The notes under the pieces: generated by a model
Seen by the model: only the letters and a program-made list of their open reading frames with translations
What the model was told of the DNA's origin: nothing
Database searches by the model: none
Part shown: one piece after another, positions 7,099 through 13,868 of the stretch
How the letters are laid out: every line of letters begins with the position of its first letter
Numbering within the stretch: position 1 is the first letter of the stretch
Position numbers and translations under genes: made by a program
DNA from: Gammaproteobacteria bacterium
Lineage (GTDB): Bacteria > Pseudomonadota > Gammaproteobacteria > UBA6429 > Thiohalophilaceae
DNA: 17,315 bases
Assembly: GCA_013152045.1 (NCBI GenBank)
Contig: JAADGZ010000306.1
Coordinates: forward strand, 1 to 17,315
Direction of reading: 5' to 3'

Positions 7099-8373
7099 TC
7101 AGCTTTGTTTGAAGGCCAGGACCATATCCATCACATTGGTCCCTGTCACCCCTGTGCTCACCAGATCGCCTGCGGCTTCCAGAAAACGGCCAGCATCCGC
7201 CTCTTGCAAGGCACGCTGGGCTTCCAGTCCCTGCACCTCACCCCAGCCAAGCGTGCCACCATCGACGATGGCTCCCGCATCATCGGTTGGCCCGTCACTA
7301 CCATCGGTAGCCACCGCCAACAGACTGATCTGCTCCGTGCCTGCCAATTCTTGTGCCGCCGCCAGCGCCAAATGCTGATTACGTCCACCCCGACCCGGCT
7401 GCGATGGCAAAACCACGGTCGTTTCTCCACCCCAGATATGTAGCCCCGTTGGCGCCTGTTTGCGCAAATAACGCGCAATAGCCTGCCCCTGTAGCCGCGC
7501 CGCCCCTGCAAGCGGCTCCCGATGCAGGTAGATCTCTTCCAACCCCGCTTCCGCAGCCAGCTTCACCAGGAGCTGGCAAGCCAGTCTATTACTGGCGATG
7601 ATCTGATGATTAATTCGATGATTGAACAGTTTTTTTGCCTGCCATGCACGACAATCTAATGCCGCCAACTGCATAGCCTGAACCCAGTCAGGTAAGGCAT
7701 CGCTTTCTATTTCCGTTGTTGCTGTTGCTGTTGCTGTTGCGACAAACAAACCCGATCCAATAATCGCCGGGTCATCATTAGGCACATCCGACAGGATCAA
7801 ATGTTCAACTGGAATAATAGACGGCACACAGGCCAACAAGCCGCCACCCTTGATGCAGGACACCGAACGACGGATCTGATTCATAGCATGAATATCCAGA
7901 CCACTCCCCAGTAACCACTGATTCAAACGCACCAGCGCCTCAAGTGAACCTGTCTGCGGCAGAACCTCAATCAATGCCGAGCTTCCACCTGAAGTCAACA
8001 CCAAAAGAGTGACTCCGGCAGGCAAACCGGAAAGCCACTCAAGCAGCTCCTCACCTGCCTCCAGGCTGTGCACATCGGGTAGCGGGTGACCGGCTTCCAG
8101 ACAGCGAATACCGGTCTCCTTCTCCAACCCCTGACAATGAGCTGCCTTTGTAATCACCCGCGCATCAACGATACGATTTCCCAATACCTGCACTGCACCG
8201 CGAGCCATTGAGGCGGCGGCCTTGCCGCTGGCCAGAAGAACAATATTTTCTGATTTCAATAGCTTGCTCTGTAATACCTGAGCAACAAGTCGATCACTAC
8301 GAATGTTCACCAGCAATTGCTGATAAAGCTGTAACAACCGCTGACGGAGCTTGAGCGAAGTTAATCCCTGCAT
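7099..8373 (-). CDS. Type II glycerate kinase (glycerate 2-kinase; DUF4147/MOFRL)
   Basis: Phosphorylates D-glycerate with ATP in the cytoplasm, linking glycerate from glyoxylate, tartrate or serine-type routes to glycolysis. The 424-residue protein has the DUF4147 N-terminal domain (GKAAASMA with Lys51, LTSGGSSAL, NQIRRSVSCIKGGGL, LSDVPNDDPAIIGSG) and the C-terminal MOFRL domain (GGETTV, GRGGRNQHLALAAA, ATDGSDGPTDDAGA, GVTGTNVMD). It belongs to the same family as TtuD and GckA. The ATG is bounded by an in-frame TAG two codons upstream; no good Shine-Dalgarno is visible. A run of Ala-Thr dipeptides sits where relatives have a PDP-type loop (see the repeat entry). It is probably the first gene of a three-gene operon. 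Confidence 0.93.
   Translation of the reverse strand: MQGLTSLKLRQRLLQLYQQLLVNIRSDRLVAQVLQSKLLKSENIVLLASGKAAASMARGAVQVLGNRIVDARVITKAAHCQGLEKETGIRCLEAGHPLPDVHSLEAGEELLEWLSGLPAGVTLLVLTSGGSSALIEVLPQTGSLEALVRLNQWLLGSGLDIHAMNQIRRSVSCIKGGGLLACVPSIIPVEHLILSDVPNDDPAIIGSGLFVATATATATTEIESDALPDWVQAMQLAALDCRAWQAKKLFNHRINHQIIASNRLACQLLVKLAAEAGLEEIYLHREPLAGAARLQGQAIARYLRKQAPTGLHIWGGETTVVLPSQPGRGGRNQHLALAAAQELAGTEQISLLAVATDGSDGPTDDAGAIVDGGTLGWGEVQGLEAQRALQEADAGRFLEAAGDLVSTGVTGTNVMDMVLAFKQS
7717..7740 (-). repeat. Hexanucleotide microsatellite (GCAACA)x4 within glycerate kinase
   Basis: On the coding strand GCAACA is repeated four times without interruption and then followed by ACG, encoding Ala-Thr four times plus Thr (about residues 212-220). 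The unit is six bases, so gain or loss of copies would keep the frame and lengthen or shorten a loop just after the conserved GSG of DDPAIIGSG. Confidence 0.9.
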
Positions 8374-8410
8374 AGGCTAATAATAACATTCAGCGACGAC
8401 AACAATAAAA

Positions 8411-8438
8411 ACGATATCCCAATTCACCTCTGAGGCAA
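8411..8438 (-). promoter_or_regulatory. Weak candidate promoter for the glycerate kinase operon
   Basis: On the minus strand TTGCCT (8433-8438) and TATCGT (8411-8416) are 16 bp apart, each matching four of six consensus bases. It sits about 40 bp before the glycerate kinase start. It is the best candidate seen, but weak. Confidence 0.3.
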
Positions 8439-8808
8439 CGACTGCAGCCGTTTGTATTTTTCTTCAATGCTGAAAAATTTTATAAAGTTCGGACTAAATT
8501 TTATTAGCCAATAGCCTTTTTTCGACTCTCCATATTGATTTGTCGGAATTTTTAACGCCCTCCCGCTATATTTGACAGTTTCATAATCGGTCAAGATTAA
8601 AATTAACCCATTAATAAACAGTCAGTTAAGAGGCTCTCATAAACAAACAGAAAGAAAATCTGTCGATATTTCTTACACTGCTCTTCAGCAGACCCCAGCC
8701 ATAATCACGAAATTTCTGTAAGTTGCTGTATTTTATATTGTTCTCATTTTTGGCACATGGTTTGCTTTATTGAAGACATAATAACAATAATTCATATTTC
8801 TTAAATTT

Positions 8809-8863
8809 GGAGTATGAGCATAATTCAAAGAAGGTGATTAAACGCCTCGAAGCCCTGGGAGGG
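8809..8863 (+). pseudogene. hicA-like toxin gene remnant (N-terminal fragment)
   Basis: From 8822 the frame encodes NSKKVIKRLEALG, which resembles the start of HicA mRNA-interferase toxins (typically M-N/K-S-x-x-VIKxLEAxGW). A GGAG Shine-Dalgarno (8809-8812) stands seven bases before CATAATTCAAAG. Adding one G after 8821 would restore ATG-AAT-TCA in this frame at an ideal distance. The sequence then diverges: the conserved Trp and the GSHH catalytic region of HicA are absent and no hicB follows. So this is at best a truncated relic without a start codon. The match is short and by memory only. Confidence 0.35.
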
Positions 8864-9018
8864 CGCAGGGGGAGTGCCCCGCAAGGTGGTGGTATCTGGA
8901 TTAAAGAAAAAATAATAATATTTCCAGAACTGCCATTTTTTTTCTCTTTGCAAATACTTCATTTTATTCATATTCCTTTTCTACCATCCGCTTCAAATCA
9001 AACTTGGTTAACTAGGTC

Positions 9019-9042
9019 GCATCATTCTTGCCTGGCTTTAAT
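9019..9042 (+). repeat. 24-bp direct repeat, left copy
   Basis: GCATCATTCTTGCCTGGCTT and onward to TTAAT matches 9202-9225 at 22 of 24 positions. The two copies bracket the second REPIN at 183 bp spacing. The right end of this copy overlaps the CCCCG module at 9038. Confidence 0.75.
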
Positions 9043-9060
9043 TCCCCGTTGCTGGCAATG
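9038..9060 (+). repeat. CCCCGCTG module, copy 2
   Basis: TTAATTCCCCGTTGCTGGCA is a diverged version of 1733-1755, followed in both places by a GAAAAA run. It is upstream of a REPIN here too, although this REPIN points the other way. Confidence 0.5.
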
Positions 9061-9080
9061 AAAAACGGTAGCTTGCTGAA

Positions 9081-9176
9081 TTCTCTCGTTCCCACGCTCC
9101 TGCGTGGGAACGGATACCTGAATCAGCGTATCGATTGATGTATGGATTCCCACGCGGGAGCGTGGGAACCAGAAAA
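9081..9176 (-). repeat. REPIN-like element, copy 2
   Basis: Two intact REP hairpins flank a spacer: 9-bp stems TTCCCACGC/GCGTGGGAA with 4-base loops at about 9089-9110 and 9147-9168. The unit is the reverse complement of 1762-1855 with few differences. Both hairpins are perfect here, so this copy looks younger or better kept. Confidence 0.85.
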
Positions 9177-9201
9177 ATCAAACAACTCTGCTAATCAGGC
9201 A

Positions 9202-9225
9202 GCACCATTCTTGCCTGGATTTAAT
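9202..9225 (+). repeat. 24-bp direct repeat, right copy
   Basis: GCACCATTCTTGCCTGGATT and onward to TTAAT, 22 of 24 positions identical to 9019-9042. It closes the repeat block containing the REPIN. Confidence 0.75.
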
Positions 9226-9299
9226 CATCTTCCATGTGAACAACCAAAGAAAGTGCCTATGTGGCGCACAAAATCGCACTGATAGACTTCAGGTTCAAG

Positions 9300-9418
9300 T
9301 TACCCTTAAAGGTAATAATGTTAGAGTTATCAGCTATATTTACCATTTAAGGAAATTTGAAATTTACCCTGAAGAGTAATTGTCCTATAATAATAAGTAA
9401 AGTTACCTTTTGCGGAAA
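9300..9418 (+). promoter_or_regulatory. Four-site operator array of hipBA (TTACC-N6-GGWAA)
   Basis: Four palindromic sites share TTACC, six bases, then GGTAA or near: 9300-9315 (perfect, CTTAAA centre), 9340-9355 (GGAAA), 9364-9379 (AGTAA) and 9403-9418 (GGAAA). Start-to-start distances are 40, 24 and 39 bp. The third covers the -35 box and the fourth lies just after the expected transcription start and overlaps the hipB ribosome-binding region. E. coli HipB binds TATCC-N8-GGATA operators as a dimer, so autorepression by this HipB is the natural reading, but binding is inferred. Confidence 0.75.
9363..9391 (+). promoter_or_regulatory. hipBA promoter
   Basis: TTTACC (9363-9368), 17 bp, then a perfect TATAAT (9386-9391). 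Transcription would start near 9398, giving a leader of about 28 bases. The -35 box is part of the third operator-like palindrome, so repressor binding would block RNA polymerase. Confidence 0.75.
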
Positions 9419-9425
9419 TTATGTC

Positions 9426-9680
9426 ATGAATAAAATTTTGTCCGGCCTGCTCGAACAAATTATCGAAGCCGGCAAAAATCAGGGCATGGATCAGAAAACG
9501 CTGGTGGCTAAAGCCGGTCTAGGTGCCAGCATCCTGTCCAAACTGAAGCAGGCCGATGACGTACGGCTCTCGACCCTGGTGCGACTGGCCAATGTCGTCG
9601 GTTTGCGACTCACGCTCAGCCCCAATAAGCCAATACTGGAAAAACTGCTCGATCGGAATTTTTTCAGTAACAACGAATAG
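9426..9680 (+). CDS. hipB: HipB-like antitoxin, XRE-type DNA-binding protein
   Basis: An 84-residue protein with an XRE/Cro-type helix-turn-helix in about residues 20-65 (GMDQKTLVAKAGLGASILSK, then VRLSTLVRLANVVGLRL), followed by a short tail ending NFFSNNE. As HipB it should dimerise, bind the palindromes upstream and neutralise HipA. The frame is open from 9357, but ATG 9426 (MNKILSGLLEQI) is chosen because it lies behind a GCGGA sequence and after the promoter start; the longer form would begin inside the promoter. The hipA start is 12 bp after its stop. Confidence 0.88.
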   Translation: MNKILSGLLEQIIEAGKNQGMDQKTLVAKAGLGASILSKLKQADDVRLSTLVRLANVVGLRLTLSPNKPILEKLLDRNFFSNNE

Positions 9681-9692
9681 GTGGGCAATCAG

Positions 9693-11093
9693 ATGAAAAC
9701 AGATCGTGAAGCTGTGGTCTGGACCCGTTGCGGTAATGCACCGCTGAAGATGGGGCGTTTCACCGTGACCATGACGGAGTGTCGTTTCAGCTACGAACCC
9801 GGCTATATCGATAGCGGCCTGCCGGGACTGGGCGTGCTCTATGCCCCGGAATTTGTCGGCACCACGACCATCGTCTGGAAACGCTCACCCTACTTTGATT
9901 TACTGCCTCAATTGCAGGCCTTGATCCCGCCCGCCAGCGAGGATAATTTTCAGCGTCAGCTGATCCTCTCCTATCTGGCACAACAAAACCAGATGCCGGA
10001 ACCTGGCTTTGACAGCGACTGGGCTATTCTTATGGTCTCCGGTCATGGTGGCATCGGCCATTTGGATGTTTTCAGCGATGATCAGCAGGCGCGAGAATGG
10101 TACGCTGACACCCGCAGCCCCGCGCTGTTTCCAGTAAAAAACGAGTTTGGTTTTTCTCTGAAAGAATTTCTGATCTGGCTCGATGACAGTGCCGGAACGC
10201 TGCTCGAAACCCTGGGTCCCACACCCAGCGTCGGCGGTGCCATTCCAAAACTGTTGCTTTCCATTTCTCGCAAAGGTTGGGATGGACGCATCGGCCTGCC
10301 CACTCGTGGCACCGTTGAAGGACGCACCGATATTGTTCTGAAGTTTGAGAAAGATACCTACCCTGGAATCGTCGAGCTGGAAGCTCTGGCTCTGGATCTT
10401 CATCACCAGGCCGGCTTTGACGTGCCTCGTTATTGGACTGCAGAAATAAATGGCATGCCGGTCATTGCTATCGAACGTTATGATCGGGACAGTAGTAACA
10501 AACCCCTGTTTACGGAAACCCTGTACTCGCTGCTGGCCACTGGCGACAGTCGCATCACCCATCATTATAGTAGCAGTTACGACGCTATCGGCTACGCCAT
10601 CGACCGCTCACCTATTCCTATCGTTTCTGAACCCATGCAGGCTAAACTACATCTATTAAAACGTCTGCTAATGTCCTTTGTTACTGGCAATGGCGATTTA
10701 CACCTGGAAAATCTATCCCTGCTTCAATATGGGAGAAAAATCGGTTTTTCACCCGTTTACGATCCCACGCCTATGCGCGCCTACAGCCGCCACAACATGC
10801 TCAGCGTGATGCCCTTCGGCAACTATGGCGAGCTAGACACTAACGGTAAACCTGTCGATTTCCACACCGCTATTCTGCGCCTAAGCAAGAACCTGGGTAT
10901 AAGTCAGAATTTATTGAGCAACATGATTGAAGAGCTTCTGTATGTCAGTCGGCACTATAGCGAACAGATTCAGTCTCTCTCGAGTCTGCCTGAGGATAAC
11001 AAAACCTATTTGAGTGAGATCATTCTCAAGATGAGAGCAAAACTGGCAACACTGGTTTCAGTCCAGATGCAGACATCGGCAAAACATGAATAA
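9693..11093 (+). CDS. hipA: HipA-family serine/threonine kinase toxin
   Basis: HipA toxins phosphorylate translation targets (glutamyl-tRNA synthetase in E. coli), slowing growth and promoting persistence. The 466-residue protein has the family's SVGGAIPK loop (179-186, Ser available for autophosphorylation), the ATP-anchoring Lys217 in DIVLKFEK, the catalytic GNGDLHLEN (332-340, D335 and N340) and the metal-binding YDP (D357). A full N-terminal subdomain precedes these, so it is a long HipA rather than a split HipT. An open frame begins at GTG 9681, but ATG 9693 has AGGTGG eight bases upstream and is preferred. All key kinase residues look intact. Its substrate cannot be read from sequence. 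Confidence 0.9.
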   Translation: MKTDREAVVWTRCGNAPLKMGRFTVTMTECRFSYEPGYIDSGLPGLGVLYAPEFVGTTTIVWKRSPYFDLLPQLQALIPPASEDNFQRQLILSYLAQQNQMPEPGFDSDWAILMVSGHGGIGHLDVFSDDQQAREWYADTRSPALFPVKNEFGFSLKEFLIWLDDSAGTLLETLGPTPSVGGAIPKLLLSISRKGWDGRIGLPTRGTVEGRTDIVLKFEKDTYPGIVELEALALDLHHQAGFDVPRYWTAEINGMPVIAIERYDRDSSNKPLFTETLYSLLATGDSRITHHYSSSYDAIGYAIDRSPIPIVSEPMQAKLHLLKRLLMSFVTGNGDLHLENLSLLQYGRKIGFSPVYDPTPMRAYSRHNMLSVMPFGNYGELDTNGKPVDFHTAILRLSKNLGISQNLLSNMIEELLYVSRHYSEQIQSLSSLPEDNKTYLSEIILKMRAKLATLVSVQMQTSAKHE

Positions 11094-11140
11094 TAATCCT
11101 TATTCTAAGCAGTAAGAACGACTCCCAAAACAGGCAGGCA

Positions 11141-11168
11141 TGGAATCTATGGTCTATATATTTATAAT
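11141..11168 (+). promoter_or_regulatory. Candidate promoter for the solute-binding protein / kinase pair
   Basis: A perfect TATAAT (11163-11168) stands 48 bp before the ATG at 11216, but the -35 position (TGGAAT at 11141) fits poorly. It could depend on an activator. The surrounding 120 bp are AT-rich and hold no other feature. Confidence 0.35.
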
Positions 11169-11215
11169 ATTGATTGTAAGGAAATATCCTTTGAAATCAT
11201 TAGCGCGAGAAATGT

Positions 11216-11995
11216 ATGCGGGCTGCTAAGCTTGGTCGCCGCCAGCGGCTGAGTTTGTTTGTTCTGCTCACAGCAAGCAGCTGGGCCTTGCTTTGCGTTT
11301 CTGCCAGCTGCGCAGCTGAAAAAATCCTGTTCCTGAATTCCTCTGTCGTTGAGCCACTATCGAATAACAAACAGACTGGTTTTGTTGATCAAATAGTAAA
11401 AGCGGCCTTGAACCGAATCGGTTATGATCTGAAATCGATTCGTCTTCCGGCTGAACGTGCACTAATTAACGCCAATGCCGGAATTGATGACGGCGACCTG
11501 TTACGCATTGGTGGGCTTCAGAAGATCTATCCAAACCTGATCCAGGTGCCTGAAAAAATCATGGGTATGGAGTTCGTTATATTTACCCGGCATGCCTCAT
11601 TCCCTGTATCAGGCTGGCTAAGTCTGAAACCCTGGTCCGTTGCCATCATCACCGGCTGGAAAATACTGGAACAGAATATTACCGAAACCGCAGAACTCAC
11701 CAAGGTTAAAAATGCCGATCTGCTTTTCACTCTTTTGCGGAAAGACCGAACAGATCTGATTGTCTATTCACGCTGGCTGGGGCTTGCTTATATCAAAAAA
11801 CATCATCTAAAAAACATAAACATTCTGGAACCACCGCTAGGCGAACGATGTATGTACGTATATCTCCACAAAAAACACCGCAAGCTGGTACCCAAACTTG
11901 CCGCAAGCTTACGCCGAATGAAACAGGATGGCAGCTATCAGCGAATATTTGAAAAAACCCTATCTCCATTAGAGCTAAAGCATAATCATGACTAA
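11216..11995 (+). CDS. Periplasmic solute-binding protein (SBP family 3-like), probable sensor partner
   Basis: A 259-residue protein with a signal peptide (LSLFVLLTASSWALLCVSAS, cleavage near CAA/EK), followed by features of extracellular solute-binding proteins: EKILFLNSSVVEPLS, GFVDQIVKAALNRIGYDLK, a mid-protein NADLLFTLLRKDRTDLIV lobe-crossing region and a C-terminal LAASLRRMKQDGSYQRIFEK, typical of polar amino-acid-binding (SBP_bac_3) folds. No transporter genes adjoin it. Its last 8 bp overlap the histidine kinase start, so it more likely senses a ligand for the kinase than feeds an ABC importer. The ligand is unknown. Confidence 0.85.
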   Translation: MRAAKLGRRQRLSLFVLLTASSWALLCVSASCAAEKILFLNSSVVEPLSNNKQTGFVDQIVKAALNRIGYDLKSIRLPAERALINANAGIDDGDLLRIGGLQKIYPNLIQVPEKIMGMEFVIFTRHASFPVSGWLSLKPWSVAIITGWKILEQNITETAELTKVKNADLLFTLLRKDRTDLIVYSRWLGLAYIKKHHLKNINILEPPLGERCMYVYLHKKHRKLVPKLAASLRRMKQDGSYQRIFEKTLSPLELKHNHD

Positions 11996-13814
11996 TGCGC
12001 AGACTGCCACCTATAAACCTGGTATTGCACGCCGCTTAATTATCAATGTAGTGCTATTCAGTTTCTTCATTACCATCTTCGACACGGCCTTACAGCTGTA
12101 CTGGGCTTATAAAAATGATATTAATTTTATTAAGGACCAGTTACAACAAATTGAAGATGTAAATCTTAAAAGTATCAATGAATCCCTGTGGACATCAGAT
12201 ACCGAAGAACTTAACACCCAAATAGATGGTATCTCACAGCTTCGAGACATACAATTTCTGGAAATTCGGGACAATGAAAAAATATGGATTTCCCGAGGCA
12301 AACCTCAAACCAGAAATATTCTCTCACGCCAATACCCGCTAATCCACTTTCACCGGGGACAGGCACTTAAAATTGGCACATTAACGGTCAACGCAAGTCT
12401 GGATGGCGTCTACCAACGTCTGCTTGACAAATTCTGGATCATTCTCGCCAGCAATGCGATCAAGATATTTCTGATCGCCAGTTTTATTCTTTTTATTTTT
12501 TATCAGCTGATTACCCGGCATTTACTTACCATTGCCGACTTTGCCCGTGATCTAAAAATCAACCAACCAGGAAAATCATTGCGTTTATTACGCAAACATA
12601 AAAAAAATAAACAAATCGATGAACTTGACATGGTTGTCAATGCAATAAATCAAATGCAACAAAATATAAAACAAGCCTTCGACGCATTGAAACAAAGTGA
12701 AGATCGCGTGCGGCTGCTGATGGATTCAACTGCCGAGGCCATTTATGGTATGGATAGAAATGGACAATGCACGTTTGTCAATCCAGCCTGTTTGCAGTTT
12801 CTTGGTTATAAACATCAGAATGATCTGGTTGGCAAAAAATTGCACAACCTGATTCACCATACTTATCCAGATGGCCATCCTTATCCAATAGAATCCTGCC
12901 CCATATATAAAGCAGCCCACTCAGGCCAATGCATACACATGGACAATGAAGTTCTCTGGCGCCAGGACGGCAGCAGCTTCCCGGCCGAATACTGGTCGCA
13001 CCCGATTCGCAAAGACAATGAACTCATTGGCGCAGTAGTCACCTTTATTGATATCAGTGAGCGCAAACATGCTGAGGATGAATTAAAAAAACACCGCGAT
13101 CATCTTGAGGACCTAGTTGCTGAGCGCACCAGCGAACTTACCCGTATCAATAGCGAACTTGAAGCTTTCAGTTACTCTGTCTCACATGACTTGCGCGCAC
13201 CATTGAGAGCAATCGATGGTTTTTCTCAGGCTCTGCAGGAAGATTTTAACGAACAAATTGATGACACAGGCAAAAACTATCTACAACGCATCTGTGTAGG
13301 AGTCCAACACATGGGAGAGCTGATTGATGATCTGTTATCACTATCACGAGTCTCCCGTATAGAAATGAACCGAACCAAGGTCAATCTAAGTCTATTAGCT
13401 GAAAAATCAGTCTGCAAATTGCAGGAGAACGATCCTCAGCGCAAGCTGGAAGTGAACATTGCAGATAATATTCAGGCGCAAGGCGATATTCACTTACTAG
13501 AAATTGTTTTCGATAATCTTCTCGCGAATGCCTGGAAATATACCAGCAAAAAACCATCAGCCTGCATAGAATTCGGAATGACAAAAAAAGAAAATAAAGA
13601 AATTTATTATGTGAAAGACAATGGTGCGGGCTTTGACATGCAATATGCCGGCAAACTCTTTGGCGCATTCCAGCGGCTACATGGCAATGAATTTGAAGGC
13701 ACCGGCATCGGCCTTGCCACCGTGTCACGGATTATTCATCGACATGGCGGAAAAGTATGGGCAGCGGCAAAACTGAATCAGGGGGCTACTTTTTATTTCA
13801 CGCTGGGGAAATAA
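11988..13814 (+). CDS. Membrane-bound PAS sensor histidine kinase
   Basis: A 608-residue kinase. A first membrane helix lies at about 17-38, an extracytoplasmic region at about 40-148, a second helix at about 150-174, a HAMP-like linker at about 175-235, a PAS domain at about 237-357 ending VTFIDISERK, a short coiled coil, then the catalytic core. The H box is FSYSVSHDLRAPLRAIDGFS (H400), the N box DNLLANAWKYT (509-519), G1 DNGAGFD (544-550), the F box LFGAFQRLH and G2 GTGIGL (571-576); all residues for autophosphorylation are present. The SVSHDLRAPLRAI H box is of the phytochrome-associated kinase type. The ATG overlaps the end of the solute-binding gene by 8 bp. No response regulator gene is adjacent, so its partner must be elsewhere. 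Confidence 0.95.
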   Translation: MTNAQTATYKPGIARRLIINVVLFSFFITIFDTALQLYWAYKNDINFIKDQLQQIEDVNLKSINESLWTSDTEELNTQIDGISQLRDIQFLEIRDNEKIWISRGKPQTRNILSRQYPLIHFHRGQALKIGTLTVNASLDGVYQRLLDKFWIILASNAIKIFLIASFILFIFYQLITRHLLTIADFARDLKINQPGKSLRLLRKHKKNKQIDELDMVVNAINQMQQNIKQAFDALKQSEDRVRLLMDSTAEAIYGMDRNGQCTFVNPACLQFLGYKHQNDLVGKKLHNLIHHTYPDGHPYPIESCPIYKAAHSGQCIHMDNEVLWRQDGSSFPAEYWSHPIRKDNELIGAVVTFIDISERKHAEDELKKHRDHLEDLVAERTSELTRINSELEAFSYSVSHDLRAPLRAIDGFSQALQEDFNEQIDDTGKNYLQRICVGVQHMGELIDDLLSLSRVSRIEMNRTKVNLSLLAEKSVCKLQENDPQRKLEVNIADNIQAQGDIHLLEIVFDNLLANAWKYTSKKPSACIEFGMTKKENKEIYYVKDNGAGFDMQYAGKLFGAFQRLHGNEFEGTGIGLATVSRIIHRHGGKVWAAAKLNQGATFYFTLGK

Positions 13815-13821
13815 ACTAGCC

Positions 13822-13853
13822 CGCAGCAAACAGCGGGGATTTAATCCCTTTGA
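13822..13853 (-). repeat. CCCCGCTG module, copy 3, with GGGATT palindrome
   Basis: On the minus strand it reads TTAAATCCCCGCTGTTTGCT then GCGGG, related to 1733-1755. The adjoining GGGATTTAATCCC (13836-13848) is a perfect 13-base palindrome. It lies between the convergent histidine kinase and arfB and may double as a weak two-way terminator. Confidence 0.45.
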
Positions 13854-13868
13854 GATTAAAACTATACC

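Larger units (their letters stand above)
8374..9299. other. 0.9-kb stretch without an intact gene
   Basis: AT-rich in 8440-8830 with no convincing reading frame. It holds a weak promoter candidate for glycerate kinase (8411-8438), a TTGACA box at 8577 without a good partner, a hicA-like fragment near 8809-8863, and a repeat block from 9019 to 9225 with the second REPIN. The only longish open frame (8807-9061) has no support beyond its first part and runs into repeat DNA. Confidence 0.7.

Noticed and set aside
8577..8605. A plus-strand promoter at TTGACA 8577
   Set aside because: The -35 box is perfect, but at 17 bp the partner is GATTAA, only three of six, and no gene or RNA structure follows.
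8807..9061. An 84-codon open frame starting with TTG
   Set aside because: Only its first part resembles anything (HicA), the start codon is doubtful, and the rest is low-complexity and repeat sequence. It is treated as a remnant, not a gene.
9300..9418. A CRISPR array, from regularly repeated short sites upstream of hipB
   Set aside because: The repeats are 16-bp palindromes with unequal spacing around a promoter, with no cas genes; they fit operators.
9681..9692. GTG 9681 as the hipA start
   Set aside because: It follows the hipB stop directly and has no Shine-Dalgarno, whereas ATG 9693 has AGGTGG at a good distance.
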